Shown: positions 8,597 through 19,042, counted from the first letter of the stretch. The stretch: 64,000 nt of DNA from Microbulbifer sp. YPW16 (GCF_021290385.1 NZ_CP089928.1:2588501-2652500), one strand, 5' to 3'. Notes: generated by a model not told the origin, from the letters alone. Made by a program: numbers and translations.

Positions 8597-9478
8597 TTAC
8601 GCGGCCTGCCGGCACAGCTCCAGCCAGCGCTCGATCCCCGTGCTGCGGTATTTCTGCCGGTGCAGGGCGAAATAGAACTCGCGGCGGAAATCCCGCTGGG
8701 GTACCGGCAGCTCAACCAGCGAGCCGCGTTTCAGGGCATCGGTAAGGGATACCCGGGACAGGCAGCTAATCCCCAGTCCCGCTTCAACCGCACGCTTGAT
8801 GGCTTCGGTGTGCTGTAATTCCAGCAGGATATGCAGCTGGGGAAGCAGCCCCGCCAGCGCACGCTCGAAAGTCTGCCGGGTGCCGGAACCCGGCTCGCGC
8901 AGTATCCAGGTGGCGCTGCACAGGTCGGCGTCGCCGAGGGCCTGATGGCCTGCCAGTGGATGGTCCGGCGCGCAGAAGACCACCAGCTCGTCGTCGCGCC
9001 AGGGCATCATTTCCAGGTCCGGGTGGTTGAGTTCCCCCTCGATCAGCCCCAGGTCCAGTTCAAAGTTCAGCACGCGCTCGGCGATGGCGGCGGTGTTGGC
9101 CACGTCCAGCTCCACCCGGGTACCCGGCTGCTCGGCCATGTAGCGCGCCATGATGCCCGCCGCCAGGTAGTTGCCGATGGTGAGGGTGGCGCCGATCTTG
9201 AGCCGCCCAAGGTCGCCGTGGGCGGCCAGCGACTGTTCCAGTTCCCGCGCCCGCTCCAGCAGCTCTTCGGCCCGCGGCCACAGCTGGCGTCCCAGCTCGT
9301 TGAGGCGTAGCCGCTTGCCGGTGCGCTCGAACAGGCGCAGCTCGAACTGCTGTTCGAGTTCCTTCAGCGCCGTGGAGGCGGCGGACTGGGACATATTCAG
9401 GCTGGCGGCGGCGCGGCTGACATTCTCGTGGTGGGCGCAGGCGAGGAAGACTTCCAGCTGGCGCAGGGAGTAGCGCAA
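8597..9478 (-). CDS. finR: LysR-type regulator, FinR-like, divergent from fpr
   Basis: 293 residues with a standard LysR layout: N-terminal winged helix (LRQLEVFLACAHHENVSRAAASLNMSQSAAS) and two co-inducer subdomains (LKIGATLTIGNYLAAGIMARYM... GLIEGELNHPDLEMMPWRDDELVVF). It starts at TTG 9478: GGAGG sits six bases upstream (9486-9490), whereas the nearby ATG at 9483 is out of frame and too close. It is divergent from a ferredoxin-NADP reductase, the arrangement of finR-fpr in Pseudomonas, where FinR induces fpr under superoxide stress. The FinR name is inferred from this context. Confidence 0.7.
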   Translation of the reverse strand: MRYSLRQLEVFLACAHHENVSRAAASLNMSQSAASTALKELEQQFELRLFERTGKRLRLNELGRQLWPRAEELLERARELEQSLAAHGDLGRLKIGATLTIGNYLAAGIMARYMAEQPGTRVELDVANTAAIAERVLNFELDLGLIEGELNHPDLEMMPWRDDELVVFCAPDHPLAGHQALGDADLCSATWILREPGSGTRQTFERALAGLLPQLHILLELQHTEAIKRAVEAGLGISCLSRVSLTDALKRGSLVELPVPQRDFRREFYFALHRQKYRSTGIERWLELCRQAA

Positions 9479-9504
9479 GGCATACCTCCGGGTCGGGATT
9501 TCAG

Positions 9505-9523
9505 TTATCTATTAAATAGATAA
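9505..9523. promoter_or_regulatory. Perfect palindrome between finR and fpr, likely LysR operator
   Basis: TTATCTATTAAATAGATAA is a perfect inverted repeat of 9 bases with one central base, in the AT-rich 135-bp region between the two divergent genes. LysR regulators bind such interrupted palindromes (T-N11-A cores). The nearest gene start is finR at 9478. Binding by the adjacent regulator is inferred. Confidence 0.65.
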
Positions 9524-9613
9524 GGATTATCGAAATATCCCATTTTGCCAATAGGTATTCCGCAGCTAGAATTCAGGCATTAAGAGAATTGAGGAATAAC
9601 TGGTTCTAATCTT

Positions 9614-10390
9614 ATGTCAAATTTGAATATTGAAAAGGTGCTGGATGTCCATCACTGGAACGACACCCTGTTCAGCTTCAAGACCAGTCGCGACCCGTCA
9701 TTCCGCTTCGAGAACGGCCACTTTACCATGATCGGCCTGCAGCAGGAGAACGGCCGCCCGCTGCTGCGCGCCTATTCCATCGCCAGTGCCAACTATGAGG
9801 ATGAGCTGGAGTTCTTCAGCATCAAGGTGCCGGACGGCCCCCTTACCTCCAAGCTGCAGAAGATCCAGCCGGGTGACGAGATCTATGTCAGCCGCAAGCC
9901 CACCGGCACCCTGGTGGCGGATCACCTGCTGCCGGGCAAGCGCCTGTGGCTGCTGTCCACCGGCACCGGCCTGGCGCCGTTCCTCAGCATCATCAAGGAC
10001 CCGGATGTCTACGAGCGCTTCGACCAGGTGATCCTGACCCACGGTGTGCGCTACAAGTCGGAACTCGCCTACCAGGACTTTATCCAGCGGGAACTGCCGG
10101 AGCACGAGTACTTCGGTGAGATGATCCGCGAGCAGCTGCTCTACTACCCCACAGTGACCCGCGAGCCCTACGAGAACAATGGCCGCCTGACTGACCTGAT
10201 GCTGTCCGGCAAGCTGTTCGACGACCTGGGCACGCCGAAACCCAACGTGGAAGAGGACCGCTTTATGCTCTGCGGCAGCCCGGGGATGCTCAAGGACCTG
10301 ACCAGCATCCTGGATGACTGGGGTTTCCGCGAGACCCGCGCCGGTGTCCCGCACGAATACGTCATTGAACGCGCCTTTGTGGAAAAGTAA
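9614..10390 (+). CDS. fpr: Ferredoxin--NADP(+) reductase
   Basis: 258 residues, the size and order of bacterial FNR. The FAD domain holds LLRAYSIAS (RxYS flavin motif), the nucleotide half has LSTGTGLAPFLSIIKDP (NADP-binding G-T-G-x-A-P) and FMLCGSPGMLKDL, and the chain ends in AFVEK like gamma-proteobacterial Fpr enzymes. It transfers electrons between NADPH and ferredoxin or flavodoxin, supporting Fe-S repair and oxidative stress defence in the cytosol. Divergent from the LysR gene with a shared palindrome at 9505-9523; the terminator at 10413-10436 ends the unit. Confidence 0.95.
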   Translation: MSNLNIEKVLDVHHWNDTLFSFKTSRDPSFRFENGHFTMIGLQQENGRPLLRAYSIASANYEDELEFFSIKVPDGPLTSKLQKIQPGDEIYVSRKPTGTLVADHLLPGKRLWLLSTGTGLAPFLSIIKDPDVYERFDQVILTHGVRYKSELAYQDFIQRELPEHEYFGEMIREQLLYYPTVTREPYENNGRLTDLMLSGKLFDDLGTPKPNVEEDRFMLCGSPGMLKDLTSILDDWGFRETRAGVPHEYVIERAFVEK

Positions 10391-10412
10391 TTACCACCCG
10401 CTTCGACTGTCT

Positions 10413-10436
10413 GGCCACCCTCGGGTGGCTTTTTTA
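10413..10436 (+). terminator. Rho-independent terminator of fpr
   Basis: GGCCACCC-TC-GGGTGGC stem followed by TTTTTT, 22 nt past the fpr stop. Confidence 0.9.
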
Positions 10437-10558
10437 TTTCCGGAACCGGCATTAATGTAATCCCGGCGGCTGCGTCAGGCGTATTGGGCAGTGACATCCG
10501 GCTACCCTATAAATAGCCGGTGATGGATTTCCGCTAATGGCTGCTGAGAGGCGCTACC

Positions 10559-11086
10559 TTGCGAAAACTTTTGCTGCTGTGTTTTGCATTCCTCTGGGGT
10601 TGTACCGGGGTGCCGGAGAATGTGCAGCCGGTTACCGGCTTCGATCTCGACCGCTACCTGGGCCGGTGGTACGAGGTGGCCCGCCTGGACCACTCCTTCG
10701 AGCGCGGGCTGAGCCATGTCACCGCCGAGTACAGCCTCAACGACGACGGTACCGTGAAAGTGGTGAATCGCGGTTATTCCCGTGAGAAAGGTGAGTGGCA
10801 GGAAGCCGTGGGCCGCGCCAGGTTTGCCGGTGACCCGGATACCGGCCACCTGGAGGTTTCTTTCTTCGGGCCCTTCTACGCCTCCTACGTGGTGGTGGCA
10901 CTGGACGCGGACTACCGCCACGCGATGGTGACCGGCTACAACCGGGAATACCTGTGGCTGCTGTCCCGTGAACCGGAAATTCCCAAAGCCGAACTGGAGC
11001 AGCTGCTGCAGCAGGCGCGGGACCTGGGCTACAACACCGACAACCTGATCTTCGTCGACCACAGCGGTGAGCCCCCCGGCCAGTAG
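10559..11086 (+). CDS. blc: Outer-membrane lipocalin (Blc-like) with TTG start
   Basis: 175 residues. A lipoprotein signal (MRKLLLLCFAFLWGC) gives the lipobox LWGC. The lipocalin signature is present: FDLDRYLGRWYEVARLDHSFERG (first strand G-x-W), TVKVVNRGY and a second conserved YNREYLWLLSREP (Y-x-W-x-x-S-R). Bacterial lipocalins of this kind bind fatty acids or lysophospholipids at the outer membrane. The start is TTG at 10559: no in-frame ATG gives a signal peptide, and GAGAGG lies 8 nt upstream of it. A TTG start is unusual. Confidence 0.85.
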   Translation: MRKLLLLCFAFLWGCTGVPENVQPVTGFDLDRYLGRWYEVARLDHSFERGLSHVTAEYSLNDDGTVKVVNRGYSREKGEWQEAVGRARFAGDPDTGHLEVSFFGPFYASYVVVALDADYRHAMVTGYNREYLWLLSREPEIPKAELEQLLQQARDLGYNTDNLIFVDHSGEPPGQ

Positions 11087-11132
11087 GCCCTGGCGCAGCT
11101 CCGGCTGGTTTGCGCCAGGGCTGGAAGTGCCT

Positions 11133-12884
11133 TCAGCGTTTCAGTTTCCGCTCTCCCCACCAGCTGATTGCCAGCAGGCCCAGTAGCAGCAACGCCAGCC
11201 AGTGTCGCGGTAGGGGCCGGTGCGGCGCCGGGGCTTCCCTACCGGGGCCCAGCCTGGCGGTGGCCATCTGCCCGGTGGACTGTGCTTTTAACGTGCGTTG
11301 CCAGGCGGGCCAGGCATCGGCGGCGAACACATACAGGCTGAACGGAGCCACCGCCGCTTCCGCCGTGGCTTCCAGTTCATACCAGCCGTGCTCGCGGGGC
11401 CAGAAGGTATAACAGCCGTCAGTGGACTGCGTTCCCGCCAGGCGCTGCTCGCCGGCAACGGCCGACAGTAGCGGTGCCGCACCGGTGAAGCCGCCGCTGC
11501 ACAGGGTTACCCGGTGGCCCGCCCGCGGCAGCGCCTGGCGCACCGCCACCGGTGCGCCACTGCCCCGGTAGGCCAGTTGCGGTTCCAGCACCGCCTGCCA
11601 CAACCGCGCGTACGCCTGGCCATAGCCGGCGGTGATCCAGCGGTAGCTGTTGCGAAAAAACACAAACCCCAGTGCCCCGTCCGCAGTCGCGCGACCCCAG
11701 TAGAGCGCGATATCCCTGCCGTCGACTGGACCCGCGGGAGCCCCCCGCAGCACCCGGTCGCCGGCCTGCATCGCCGCGGGCCGGAACCCGGTCGTGCCCA
11801 GGGCCGGGGTTTCGCGGTCGCCGAAGGGCGCCTGCAGTTCAGCGGACCTGTCGCGCTCCAGGCCCATGCCGTTGGCACGGGCGTAGTCGATAAAGCCCGC
11901 CGGCGCCTCGTCACCCACCAGCCACAGCACCGATGCCTGTCGCCGCAGCTGCTGTCGCTGGCGCCGGTCCAGCTGCGGCCACAGCTGGCTGTCGAGGATC
12001 AGCAGGTCGAAGCCATTGGCGGGGTCCAGCGGTGCGCGATTGCCGCCGTCAAAACCGTTCAGGTTGCGGCTGCGCTCGATACCCGGTGCCAGCCGGGTAA
12101 CGACCCTGGTCGGTACGCCGGACTCCCGCAGCCAGCGGGACAGCGCGGCGGACTCGAAGCCCGGCTGCGCCAGCCACAGCAATACCTGTGGGCGTTCGCC
12201 CCGGTTTACCTGTACCGGCACGGCTTCGCGCCTCGCCGATGGTCCCTCGCCAATCTGCAACTGGTATTCCCAGCGCCCGGCCAGCCGCGGTGTATCCGCC
12301 AGGGTCACCTTGCCGGGGGGGGTGGAGGCGGGGATGGTTGTTTCCGCAACCGCCGTACCGAAGGGATCCAGCAGTTTCACCGGCGTTTCTGCGGGCAGTG
12401 TCGCGGGCAACTGCAGCTGCAGGGCAAGCTCCTGCCCCAGGCCCAGCTGGCGCGGCCAGCGCGGCTGCCAGCCATCCGCTGCTGCCGTAGCGGGGGCAGC
12501 GTGTTCGTGGCTGGCGCCTGTCACCCGCAGCCGTACCGGCGGCAGGGCGAGCAGGTCCTCCCGGTACAGGCCGGGGCCGCTGACCGCGAGAGCCGGCAGC
12601 GCGTCCAGTTCACGGCTTGTAAGCGCCGGTGTTATTGCCTGGCGCGGCCCCGTCGCTGTATGGGCCAGGCCATCGCCGTCTTGCAGGCGTTCGCTATCCA
12701 GCAGCGCAGCATCGGGGGCGGGCAGCAGTTGCGGCGGCTGGGACAGGAGCCACGCGGCCAGCCAGATTGCCAGCTGCAGCACTCCGGCAGTGACGCGTCG
12801 CTGCGCCGGGGCATGGCGCCGGGCCACCAGTAACAGTGACACCAGCGCACCGGCGATACAGGTCGCCGTTATCCACAGGCTCAT
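11133..12884 (-). CDS. Membrane protein of MoxR/DUF58 operon, last gene
   Basis: 583 residues. Two transmembrane segments are near the start (ITATCIAGALVSLLLVARR and LQLAIWLAAWLLSQPP) and one is near the end (LALLLLGLLAISWWGERKLKR). The middle is a large beta-rich, probably periplasmic region and includes glutamine-amidotransferase-like stretches (NGFDLLILDSQLWPQLDRRQRQQL), as in BatA-related proteins. Its start overlaps the end of the DUF4175 gene by 4 bases, so they are translationally coupled. Its role in the operon is unknown; the family is related to the C-terminal half of aerotolerance proteins. Confidence 0.6.
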   Translation of the reverse strand: MSLWITATCIAGALVSLLLVARRHAPAQRRVTAGVLQLAIWLAAWLLSQPPQLLPAPDAALLDSERLQDGDGLAHTATGPRQAITPALTSRELDALPALAVSGPGLYREDLLALPPVRLRVTGASHEHAAPATAAADGWQPRWPRQLGLGQELALQLQLPATLPAETPVKLLDPFGTAVAETTIPASTPPGKVTLADTPRLAGRWEYQLQIGEGPSARREAVPVQVNRGERPQVLLWLAQPGFESAALSRWLRESGVPTRVVTRLAPGIERSRNLNGFDGGNRAPLDPANGFDLLILDSQLWPQLDRRQRQQLRRQASVLWLVGDEAPAGFIDYARANGMGLERDRSAELQAPFGDRETPALGTTGFRPAAMQAGDRVLRGAPAGPVDGRDIALYWGRATADGALGFVFFRNSYRWITAGYGQAYARLWQAVLEPQLAYRGSGAPVAVRQALPRAGHRVTLCSGGFTGAAPLLSAVAGEQRLAGTQSTDGCYTFWPREHGWYELEATAEAAVAPFSLYVFAADAWPAWQRTLKAQSTGQMATARLGPGREAPAPHRPLPRHWLALLLLGLLAISWWGERKLKR

Positions 12885-15160
12885 GGCATTCCCCCGCTCG
12901 GCACCGTCTGTTTACCGTGGGGATTGGCGGCGCGGATCCAGTCGGCGTAGCTGCCCTGGTTAGCACCACTGGCCGGCAGTGCGGGTGCCGCCTGCGGCGG
13001 CGCCAGCAGCTGATACAGCTGTGCCTGCAGTTCCCGCCGACACTGGCTGCACGCCGTGTCCTGGCGGAAACGGCGCAGGGCCTTGCTGACTTCCAGTCGT
13101 TTCCCCTGTTGAAGCCCGGATTGCCCGCTGGCAGACATAAGCCCCGGCAGCGCGGCGAGCTCGTCTTCCGTTGGTGTTTCCCCGCTGAGCAGGCTGCGCA
13201 GGATGGACTCCAGCCTGGCGCGATCGGGGTCATCGAAGGCGGTGGTAACTTCCGGTGGGGCCACTTCGTCGCGCTCGCCGGTCAGGCGGCGCTCCTCGTC
13301 GATGGGCGGGGGCTCGAAGCCCACCCGCTGCAGGTAAATGCGCGAGGCCTGTTGTACCTCCTTGATATAACGCAGTGCGCGATGCTGGTGTGGGAGCGAC
13401 GCCTGCGGTTCCACGACCGACAGCTCGCGCCAGGAGCTCCACATGGCATTGAGGGCGCTGCGCAGTAGTTCTTTCGTCTGCGGGTCGAACAGGGTCGCGT
13501 GCTCGGAGTTGTCGTGCTGGTGGCCCACTGCGGCGACGATGCCGGCGGCGTTGCCAAATTGCGTGGTTTCCCGCTGAACCTCGCCGGCACTTCCGGCCTG
13601 TTCCCCCGCGCTTTCCCCGCCATGTTCCCCGGCATGTTCGTCCCGGTGCTGGCCGCCATCGCCATGTTCCCCGCTGTGTCCGGGTCCATCATCGTGCTGT
13701 TCCATGGCCGAGTCCTCCTCGCCCAGGAATTTGCCGTAGCGCATGCGCAGCAGGTTCTGTTCGTAGGCCAGGGATTCGGCGCGGCGGCGGAATTCGCCGG
13801 GGGGAATTTCCGGTTGGTCCGCCAGTAACGCCTCGGTATCGATAATCAGCTGCCGCTGGCTGCGGAAATATTCCGGCATCACCTTGATCGCCATGCCCTC
13901 GGCATCGCTCAGGCCAAAGATCTCCTCCTGCTGCCAGCGCAGGATAAAGTGCTGGCTGCTGGCCACATTGGGCGCGGGCGCACGGTTGTCGCGGGCCTCC
14001 AGGAACCAGTAGAGCTCGTCGCCGGGTTCGATGGTGAACCGGTCCACCGGCACCTGGAACTCAAAGCGCTGGCGCTGCCCGTCGGCGGCAGCCGGTTGCA
14101 GGGGAATGCGCTCGTTGCGAAAGCGCACATTCTCACCATTGCCGCTGGCCAGGGTCACCACCAGGGCGGTGTCCTCGATACGGAAGTCGTCTTCCACCGT
14201 CACCAGTACCCGCAGTGCCGCGTCGCCGGAGGCCAGCGCGGCACCGACCACCATAAGGCTGTCGCGGGGCAGGCTGAACTGGAATTGCGGTGCCCGGTCC
14301 GGGATCACCTCGATATTGTGGATTTCCGGCAACAGGGTCTCACGGCCGTCGCGGGTCAGTGCCAGCTGGTAGAAGTCACTCTCCGCCAGCCGGCGCTGCA
14401 GGGTCCAGCGGCTGGCCGGCAATTCCCCCCGGGGCTGGAATTCGAAATCGGCCTCCGCCGCTTGCATCCGCAGCCTCTCCACCGGGGCAGACAAGCTCAC
14501 AGACCACTCGGCGCGGGCATTTTCCGGCGCACGGACCTGCAGCGCCTGTTGTTGCTCCGGGAGTCCGGTATAGGCCGGCGGCATGACCCGGACCTGTGCG
14601 CTGTCGACCTGGATCATTCCCGGCCCGTCAGCTTCCGCCGACCCGAAAGAATTGGCCGCGATGCCGTGTGCAGGCTCCGGGCTGCCGGGCCACAGGGTGG
14701 TCACCGGGGCCAGCAGTGCTGCCAGGCATAACACCAGGGTAACGCCAATGGCGGGCCGCCAGCGGCGTGGCCTGAAGTGCAGCAGTGCCCCGCCGGCTAC
14801 CAGTTGCTCCAGCGCGCTGCGCGTGCGCTGTTGCTGCAGGCGCACCAGCGGCGGCAGGGTTTCCGGCGCCTCCAGCAGCAGGGCACTGCTGTCCTGCAGT
14901 GCCGGGAAGCGGTGGTCCAGCAATTGGCACAGGTCCCGGTGGCCGGGGCGCCAGCGCTTATCCAGTAATGCGCCCAGCCCGGCGACTAACGTGGCGGCGA
15001 TACCGCTCCACAGCGGCCAGCCCAGCAGGCCGTGGCTCACCTGGCCCAGCAACAGTGAAAGCAGTGCCAGCGCGATATACGGCGCGAGGCCCCATGCGCG
15101 CCAGTGGCGCCGGGCGATCCGCAGCGGAGAAGAGAGGCGGTGAGGCCGGTGCTTATCCAT
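12881..15160 (-). CDS. DUF4175-type membrane protein
   Basis: 759 residues. Two hydrophobic segments open it (LAPYIALALLSLLLGQVS and LLGWPLWSGIAATLVAGLGA), a third (VTLVLCLAALLAPVTTLW) sits near residue 155, and a large soluble beta-rich part follows (VMPPAYTGLPEQQQALQVRAPENA, the DUF4175 hallmark). A His/Gly/Glu-rich segment (HDDGPGHSGEHGDGGQHRDE) near residue 495 is low-complexity. The end contains a CSQCRRELQAQL cysteine pair. It lies between a BatA-like and another membrane gene with overlaps of 8 and 4 bases. Function unknown; DUF4175 genes commonly follow MoxR-DUF58-BatA. Confidence 0.7.
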   Translation of the reverse strand: MDKHRPHRLSSPLRIARRHWRAWGLAPYIALALLSLLLGQVSHGLLGWPLWSGIAATLVAGLGALLDKRWRPGHRDLCQLLDHRFPALQDSSALLLEAPETLPPLVRLQQQRTRSALEQLVAGGALLHFRPRRWRPAIGVTLVLCLAALLAPVTTLWPGSPEPAHGIAANSFGSAEADGPGMIQVDSAQVRVMPPAYTGLPEQQQALQVRAPENARAEWSVSLSAPVERLRMQAAEADFEFQPRGELPASRWTLQRRLAESDFYQLALTRDGRETLLPEIHNIEVIPDRAPQFQFSLPRDSLMVVGAALASGDAALRVLVTVEDDFRIEDTALVVTLASGNGENVRFRNERIPLQPAAADGQRQRFEFQVPVDRFTIEPGDELYWFLEARDNRAPAPNVASSQHFILRWQQEEIFGLSDAEGMAIKVMPEYFRSQRQLIIDTEALLADQPEIPPGEFRRRAESLAYEQNLLRMRYGKFLGEEDSAMEQHDDGPGHSGEHGDGGQHRDEHAGEHGGESAGEQAGSAGEVQRETTQFGNAAGIVAAVGHQHDNSEHATLFDPQTKELLRSALNAMWSSWRELSVVEPQASLPHQHRALRYIKEVQQASRIYLQRVGFEPPPIDEERRLTGERDEVAPPEVTTAFDDPDRARLESILRSLLSGETPTEDELAALPGLMSASGQSGLQQGKRLEVSKALRRFRQDTACSQCRRELQAQLYQLLAPPQAAPALPASGANQGSYADWIRAANPHGKQTVPSGGMP

Positions 15161-16310
15161 GGACCTGCCTCCGTGACAGAGTGAGTGCCCGCTCCGCCAG
15201 CAACACCAGTAACAATGCCAGCAGCAGCGGCTGCTGCAACGGTTCCCGGGCCGCGGCTGCCACCTCGCTGTCCGCTACCGGGATGCCCGGTGGTTTGCCC
15301 GCCGGCCAGTGTGGCTGCAATTGTGCCTGCAGCGGCCAGTCCTGTTGTGACCACTGCTGCCACAGCAGCACCGGCAGGTCGGTACGGTGATAGAAAGCCT
15401 CGTCCTGCCAGTTGCCCCGGTAGCGCAGCCAGCTGCCGCGCTCCAGCGCGGCCGCTTCGCGAGCGGGCCCGCCGTCACCCCCCAGCGGCACAAAATCCAG
15501 TGTCCCGGCAGGGGTGACTGAACTGTCGCTGACCAGCAGCCCGCCGGCGCGCACGAATGCCTGCACCGCTTCCGGCAGGGGGCCGGGACGGTTATAGAGC
15601 AGCCACTGGAATTGCTGCGGGTCCAGTTGGCCCGGATCCGCCAGTGCCTGTGGCTCCAGCTGTGCGGTACCGGTTTCCGCCAGCTCCTGCAGGGCAGGGC
15701 CCAGCCAGGGTGGGGCTTCGCCCATGATGGCCATGGGTGGCGCCGGCGGGGCCGCTGGTGTGTTCTCGCCGGTGTGGTGCCACTGCCAGTGTGGGCTGTA
15801 GCGCAGCGCCCGGTAACCGGCAGCGTTGGCACCGGTGTCGAGCAGGATATGGGCATGGCGGTAGCGGGGCTCTGCCGCCAGTGCTAACAGGCTGTTCCAG
15901 CTGTCGCGACTCTCGGGGGAGCTGCTGGCCACCGGCTGTGGTCGCGGCTGCAGCCACAGGACCCGGGCGAATGGTCCCTGTGCCTCGCTAAAAGCGGCAA
16001 GCTCAGCGGGTTCCACCGCCGGGTCCACCAGCAGCAGCGCACCCGTGTTTTCCCGTTGCTGCAGCAAAGGTATCGCCAGCAGGGCCGCCAGCAGGGCCAG
16101 CAGCAGGAGCCGCAGGCACAGCAACCCGGTGTCGCGCAGCTGCAGGCGTTTCCAGCTCTGTGGCTGGCGCTGTTGCAGCCAGTGGGCCGCGGCGAAGGTA
16201 ATTTCCCGCGGCGCGCTGCGCTGCAACAGGTGGATCAGCAGCGGGATCAGTAAAGCCAGCAGCAGCCACAGCCACTGCGGGGATTGCCAGCTCCAGGGTA
16301 ACCACGACAT
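15153..16310 (-). CDS. BatA-like membrane protein
   Basis: 385 residues. The N-terminus (SPQWLWLLLALLIPLLIHLLQRSAPREITFAA) is the two-helix BatA N-terminal domain found in aerotolerance operons. A second transmembrane stretch (LLCLRLLLLALLAALLAIPLLQQ) completes the pair. The soluble part may be a degraded VWA-like domain; no DxSxS motif is seen. A third C-terminal helix (LLLALLLVLLAERALTLSRRQ) is present. It overlaps the DUF4175 gene by 8 bases and follows DUF58 by 18 bases. Role inferred from the operon only. Confidence 0.7.
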   Translation of the reverse strand: MSWLPWSWQSPQWLWLLLALLIPLLIHLLQRSAPREITFAAAHWLQQRQPQSWKRLQLRDTGLLCLRLLLLALLAALLAIPLLQQRENTGALLLVDPAVEPAELAAFSEAQGPFARVLWLQPRPQPVASSSPESRDSWNSLLALAAEPRYRHAHILLDTGANAAGYRALRYSPHWQWHHTGENTPAAPPAPPMAIMGEAPPWLGPALQELAETGTAQLEPQALADPGQLDPQQFQWLLYNRPGPLPEAVQAFVRAGGLLVSDSSVTPAGTLDFVPLGGDGGPAREAAALERGSWLRYRGNWQDEAFYHRTDLPVLLWQQWSQQDWPLQAQLQPHWPAGKPPGIPVADSEVAAAAREPLQQPLLLALLLVLLAERALTLSRRQVHG

Positions 16311-16328
16311 CTCAGCTGTCCCCCCGCA

Positions 16329-17231
16329 TCAGGCAATCCGCGAATGCAGTTGGACGAAACGCTGTACCGCATCCGCCAGCGGCCGCTCGATCTTGACGCT
16401 GGTCAGCGGGCTCTCGCGGCCGGCGAAGCCTGCGGCCAGGGACTGCTGTGCGCGGGCAAATGCCTCCAAGTACTGCGCCCGCTGGCTGCGTGCGTCCATT
16501 TCCCGCACGGGTGAACTGCCGAAACCGGCCTCCGGGTCGCGCACGCGCAGTTCGCCCTTGAACGGGAAAGTCTCTTCCGCCTCCACCAGCAGTTGCAGGG
16601 GCAGGCAGGGACGGCCGGCGGCATGCAGCCGCGCGGCAAAATCACTGATTTCCTGCCCACGCTCGAAAAAGTCGCTGACCAGCACTACCTGGCAGTTGCT
16701 GTCGAACTGCGACCAGAGCGGCTGCAGCTGGGTGCCATCCGGCCAGTGACCGGTGGCACGGCTGCGCTGCAGTTCCAGTGCAATGCGGTGGTGGTGGGCT
16801 TCGCCCTGGCCGGCGGGGACGCGGCGCAGGTCCGCGTCGTTCAGCACCAGCAGGGAGCAGCGGTCGCCCTGTGCCTGCAGCAGCCAGCACAGGGCGGCGA
16901 TCCAGCATTTGCCGAACTGCAGCTTGGTGAGTTCCGGCACGGCAAAGCTGGGCTGGGCCATGGAGGCGCTGGCATCGAGCACAAAGCAGACGTGCATCTG
17001 GCTCTCCTGTTCCGCCTCGCGCACGTAGTAGCGGTCGGAGCGGGCGAAGAGTTTCCAGTCGATATGGTTGATGGCGTCGCCCGGCTGGTAGCTGCGGTAC
17101 TGCTGGAATTCCAGCCCGGCACCGCGGCGCCGGCTGTGTTGCGCGCCCAGCATTACGCCCGCGGCAATATGCCGCGACAACCATGCCAGGTCGCGGGTGC
17201 GGGCCAGTGTCAGCGGGTCCAGCAAGTCCAC
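16329..17231 (-). CDS. DUF58 domain protein (VWA-like)
   Basis: About 300 residues. DUF58 signature: GLEFQQYRSYQPGDAINHIDW followed by a VWA-like Rossmann core with a MIDAS-type DASAS (LDASASM) for a divalent metal. GTG 17231 is preferred: AGGA lies eight bases upstream, just past the MoxR stop. The alternative ATG 17276 has no Shine-Dalgarno sequence and overlaps MoxR by 41 bases. Partner of MoxR AAA ATPases in the family; probably binds and presents a client protein. Function inferred. Confidence 0.8.
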   Translation of the reverse strand: MDLLDPLTLARTRDLAWLSRHIAAGVMLGAQHSRRRGAGLEFQQYRSYQPGDAINHIDWKLFARSDRYYVREAEQESQMHVCFVLDASASMAQPSFAVPELTKLQFGKCWIAALCWLLQAQGDRCSLLVLNDADLRRVPAGQGEAHHHRIALELQRSRATGHWPDGTQLQPLWSQFDSNCQVVLVSDFFERGQEISDFAARLHAAGRPCLPLQLLVEAEETFPFKGELRVRDPEAGFGSSPVREMDARSQRAQYLEAFARAQQSLAAGFAGRESPLTSVKIERPLADAVQRFVQLHSRIA

Positions 17232-17235
17232 CGGG

Positions 17236-18258
<1,023 letters not shown>

Positions 18259-18264
18259 GTTGTT

Positions 18265-18972
18265 TCACGTGGTTAATGCGTAGATAACGATATTGACGGC
18301 GAACTTTGTATTGTCGATCGCCAGCCAGCGTTTGTTGCGGTAGTCGTAATCCCACTCGCAACCGAAATCCTTGTTGCTGTAGAGCACCGCGATACGGCCG
18401 TCCACGACGATGGCCTTGAGGTAATCGTGTACCAGGTCATCGCCCCAGCCATTCAGCTCAAAGCTGGTCACCGGGAGCTCGTCGAACTGGAAGAAGCACC
18501 GGTAGATTTCGTGATCGGCTGGCAGCTTCTGCAGGCAGTCCTCGCCGAAGAGCTCCACCATCTGCGCCTCGAAGGATTTGGCGAACAGGCCGTCGATATC
18601 GTGGTTGCAGTCATCCACGAATACGAAGCCGCCGCGATTGACATAGTCGCGGAAATTGCGCTTCTCGGCCGGGGTAAACTCCACCAGCTTGTGCCCGGCC
18701 AGGTAGCAGAAGGGCGCCAGCAGCATGGCCGGGTCCGCCAGCGGCACAATGCGTTCCTTCGGGTCGACCTTGAGATTCGTATATTCGACCAGGGAATTCA
18801 GCACATTCGATGGCATGCGCTGGTCCACGTCCCAGTCGCCGGATTCGTACATCAGGCGGGTAAAGTAGAAATCGTAATACTCCCCGGGTTGCGCACGCAG
18901 GCCTGCCGGCAGCGCGAGAGCGCCGCTGGTGAGCAACAGGTGGCTTAGGAAATGCCTGCGGGAGAGGGACAC
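18265..18972 (-). CDS. DUF4159 domain protein with Tat-type signal
   Basis: 235 residues. The N-terminus SRRHFLSHLLLTSGALALPAG has the twin-arginine motif (SRRHFL) and a hydrophobic core, so it is probably exported folded. The body matches DUF4159 (YYDFYFTRLMYESGDWDVD, GGFVFVDDCNHD), related to glutamine amidotransferase-like domains. First gene of the operon that continues into moxR. Biochemical role unknown; conserved presence upstream of MoxR-DUF58 suggests an assembly function. Confidence 0.7.
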   Translation of the reverse strand: MSLSRRHFLSHLLLTSGALALPAGLRAQPGEYYDFYFTRLMYESGDWDVDQRMPSNVLNSLVEYTNLKVDPKERIVPLADPAMLLAPFCYLAGHKLVEFTPAEKRNFRDYVNRGGFVFVDDCNHDIDGLFAKSFEAQMVELFGEDCLQKLPADHEIYRCFFQFDELPVTSFELNGWGDDLVHDYLKAIVVDGRIAVLYSNKDFGCEWDYDYRNKRWLAIDNTKFAVNIVIYALTT

Positions 18973-19042
18973 GGTTACTGCTCTGTGATCGACTGAAAAT
19001 CGTGCTTGTAGTTACGCAGTGCCGGTAATGCACTACTGCCCT

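Noticed and set aside
11514-12833. 439-codon plus-strand frame opposite the last gene of the MoxR operon
   Set aside because: Shadow frame; the opposite strand encodes an operon-coupled membrane protein with TM segments at both ends.
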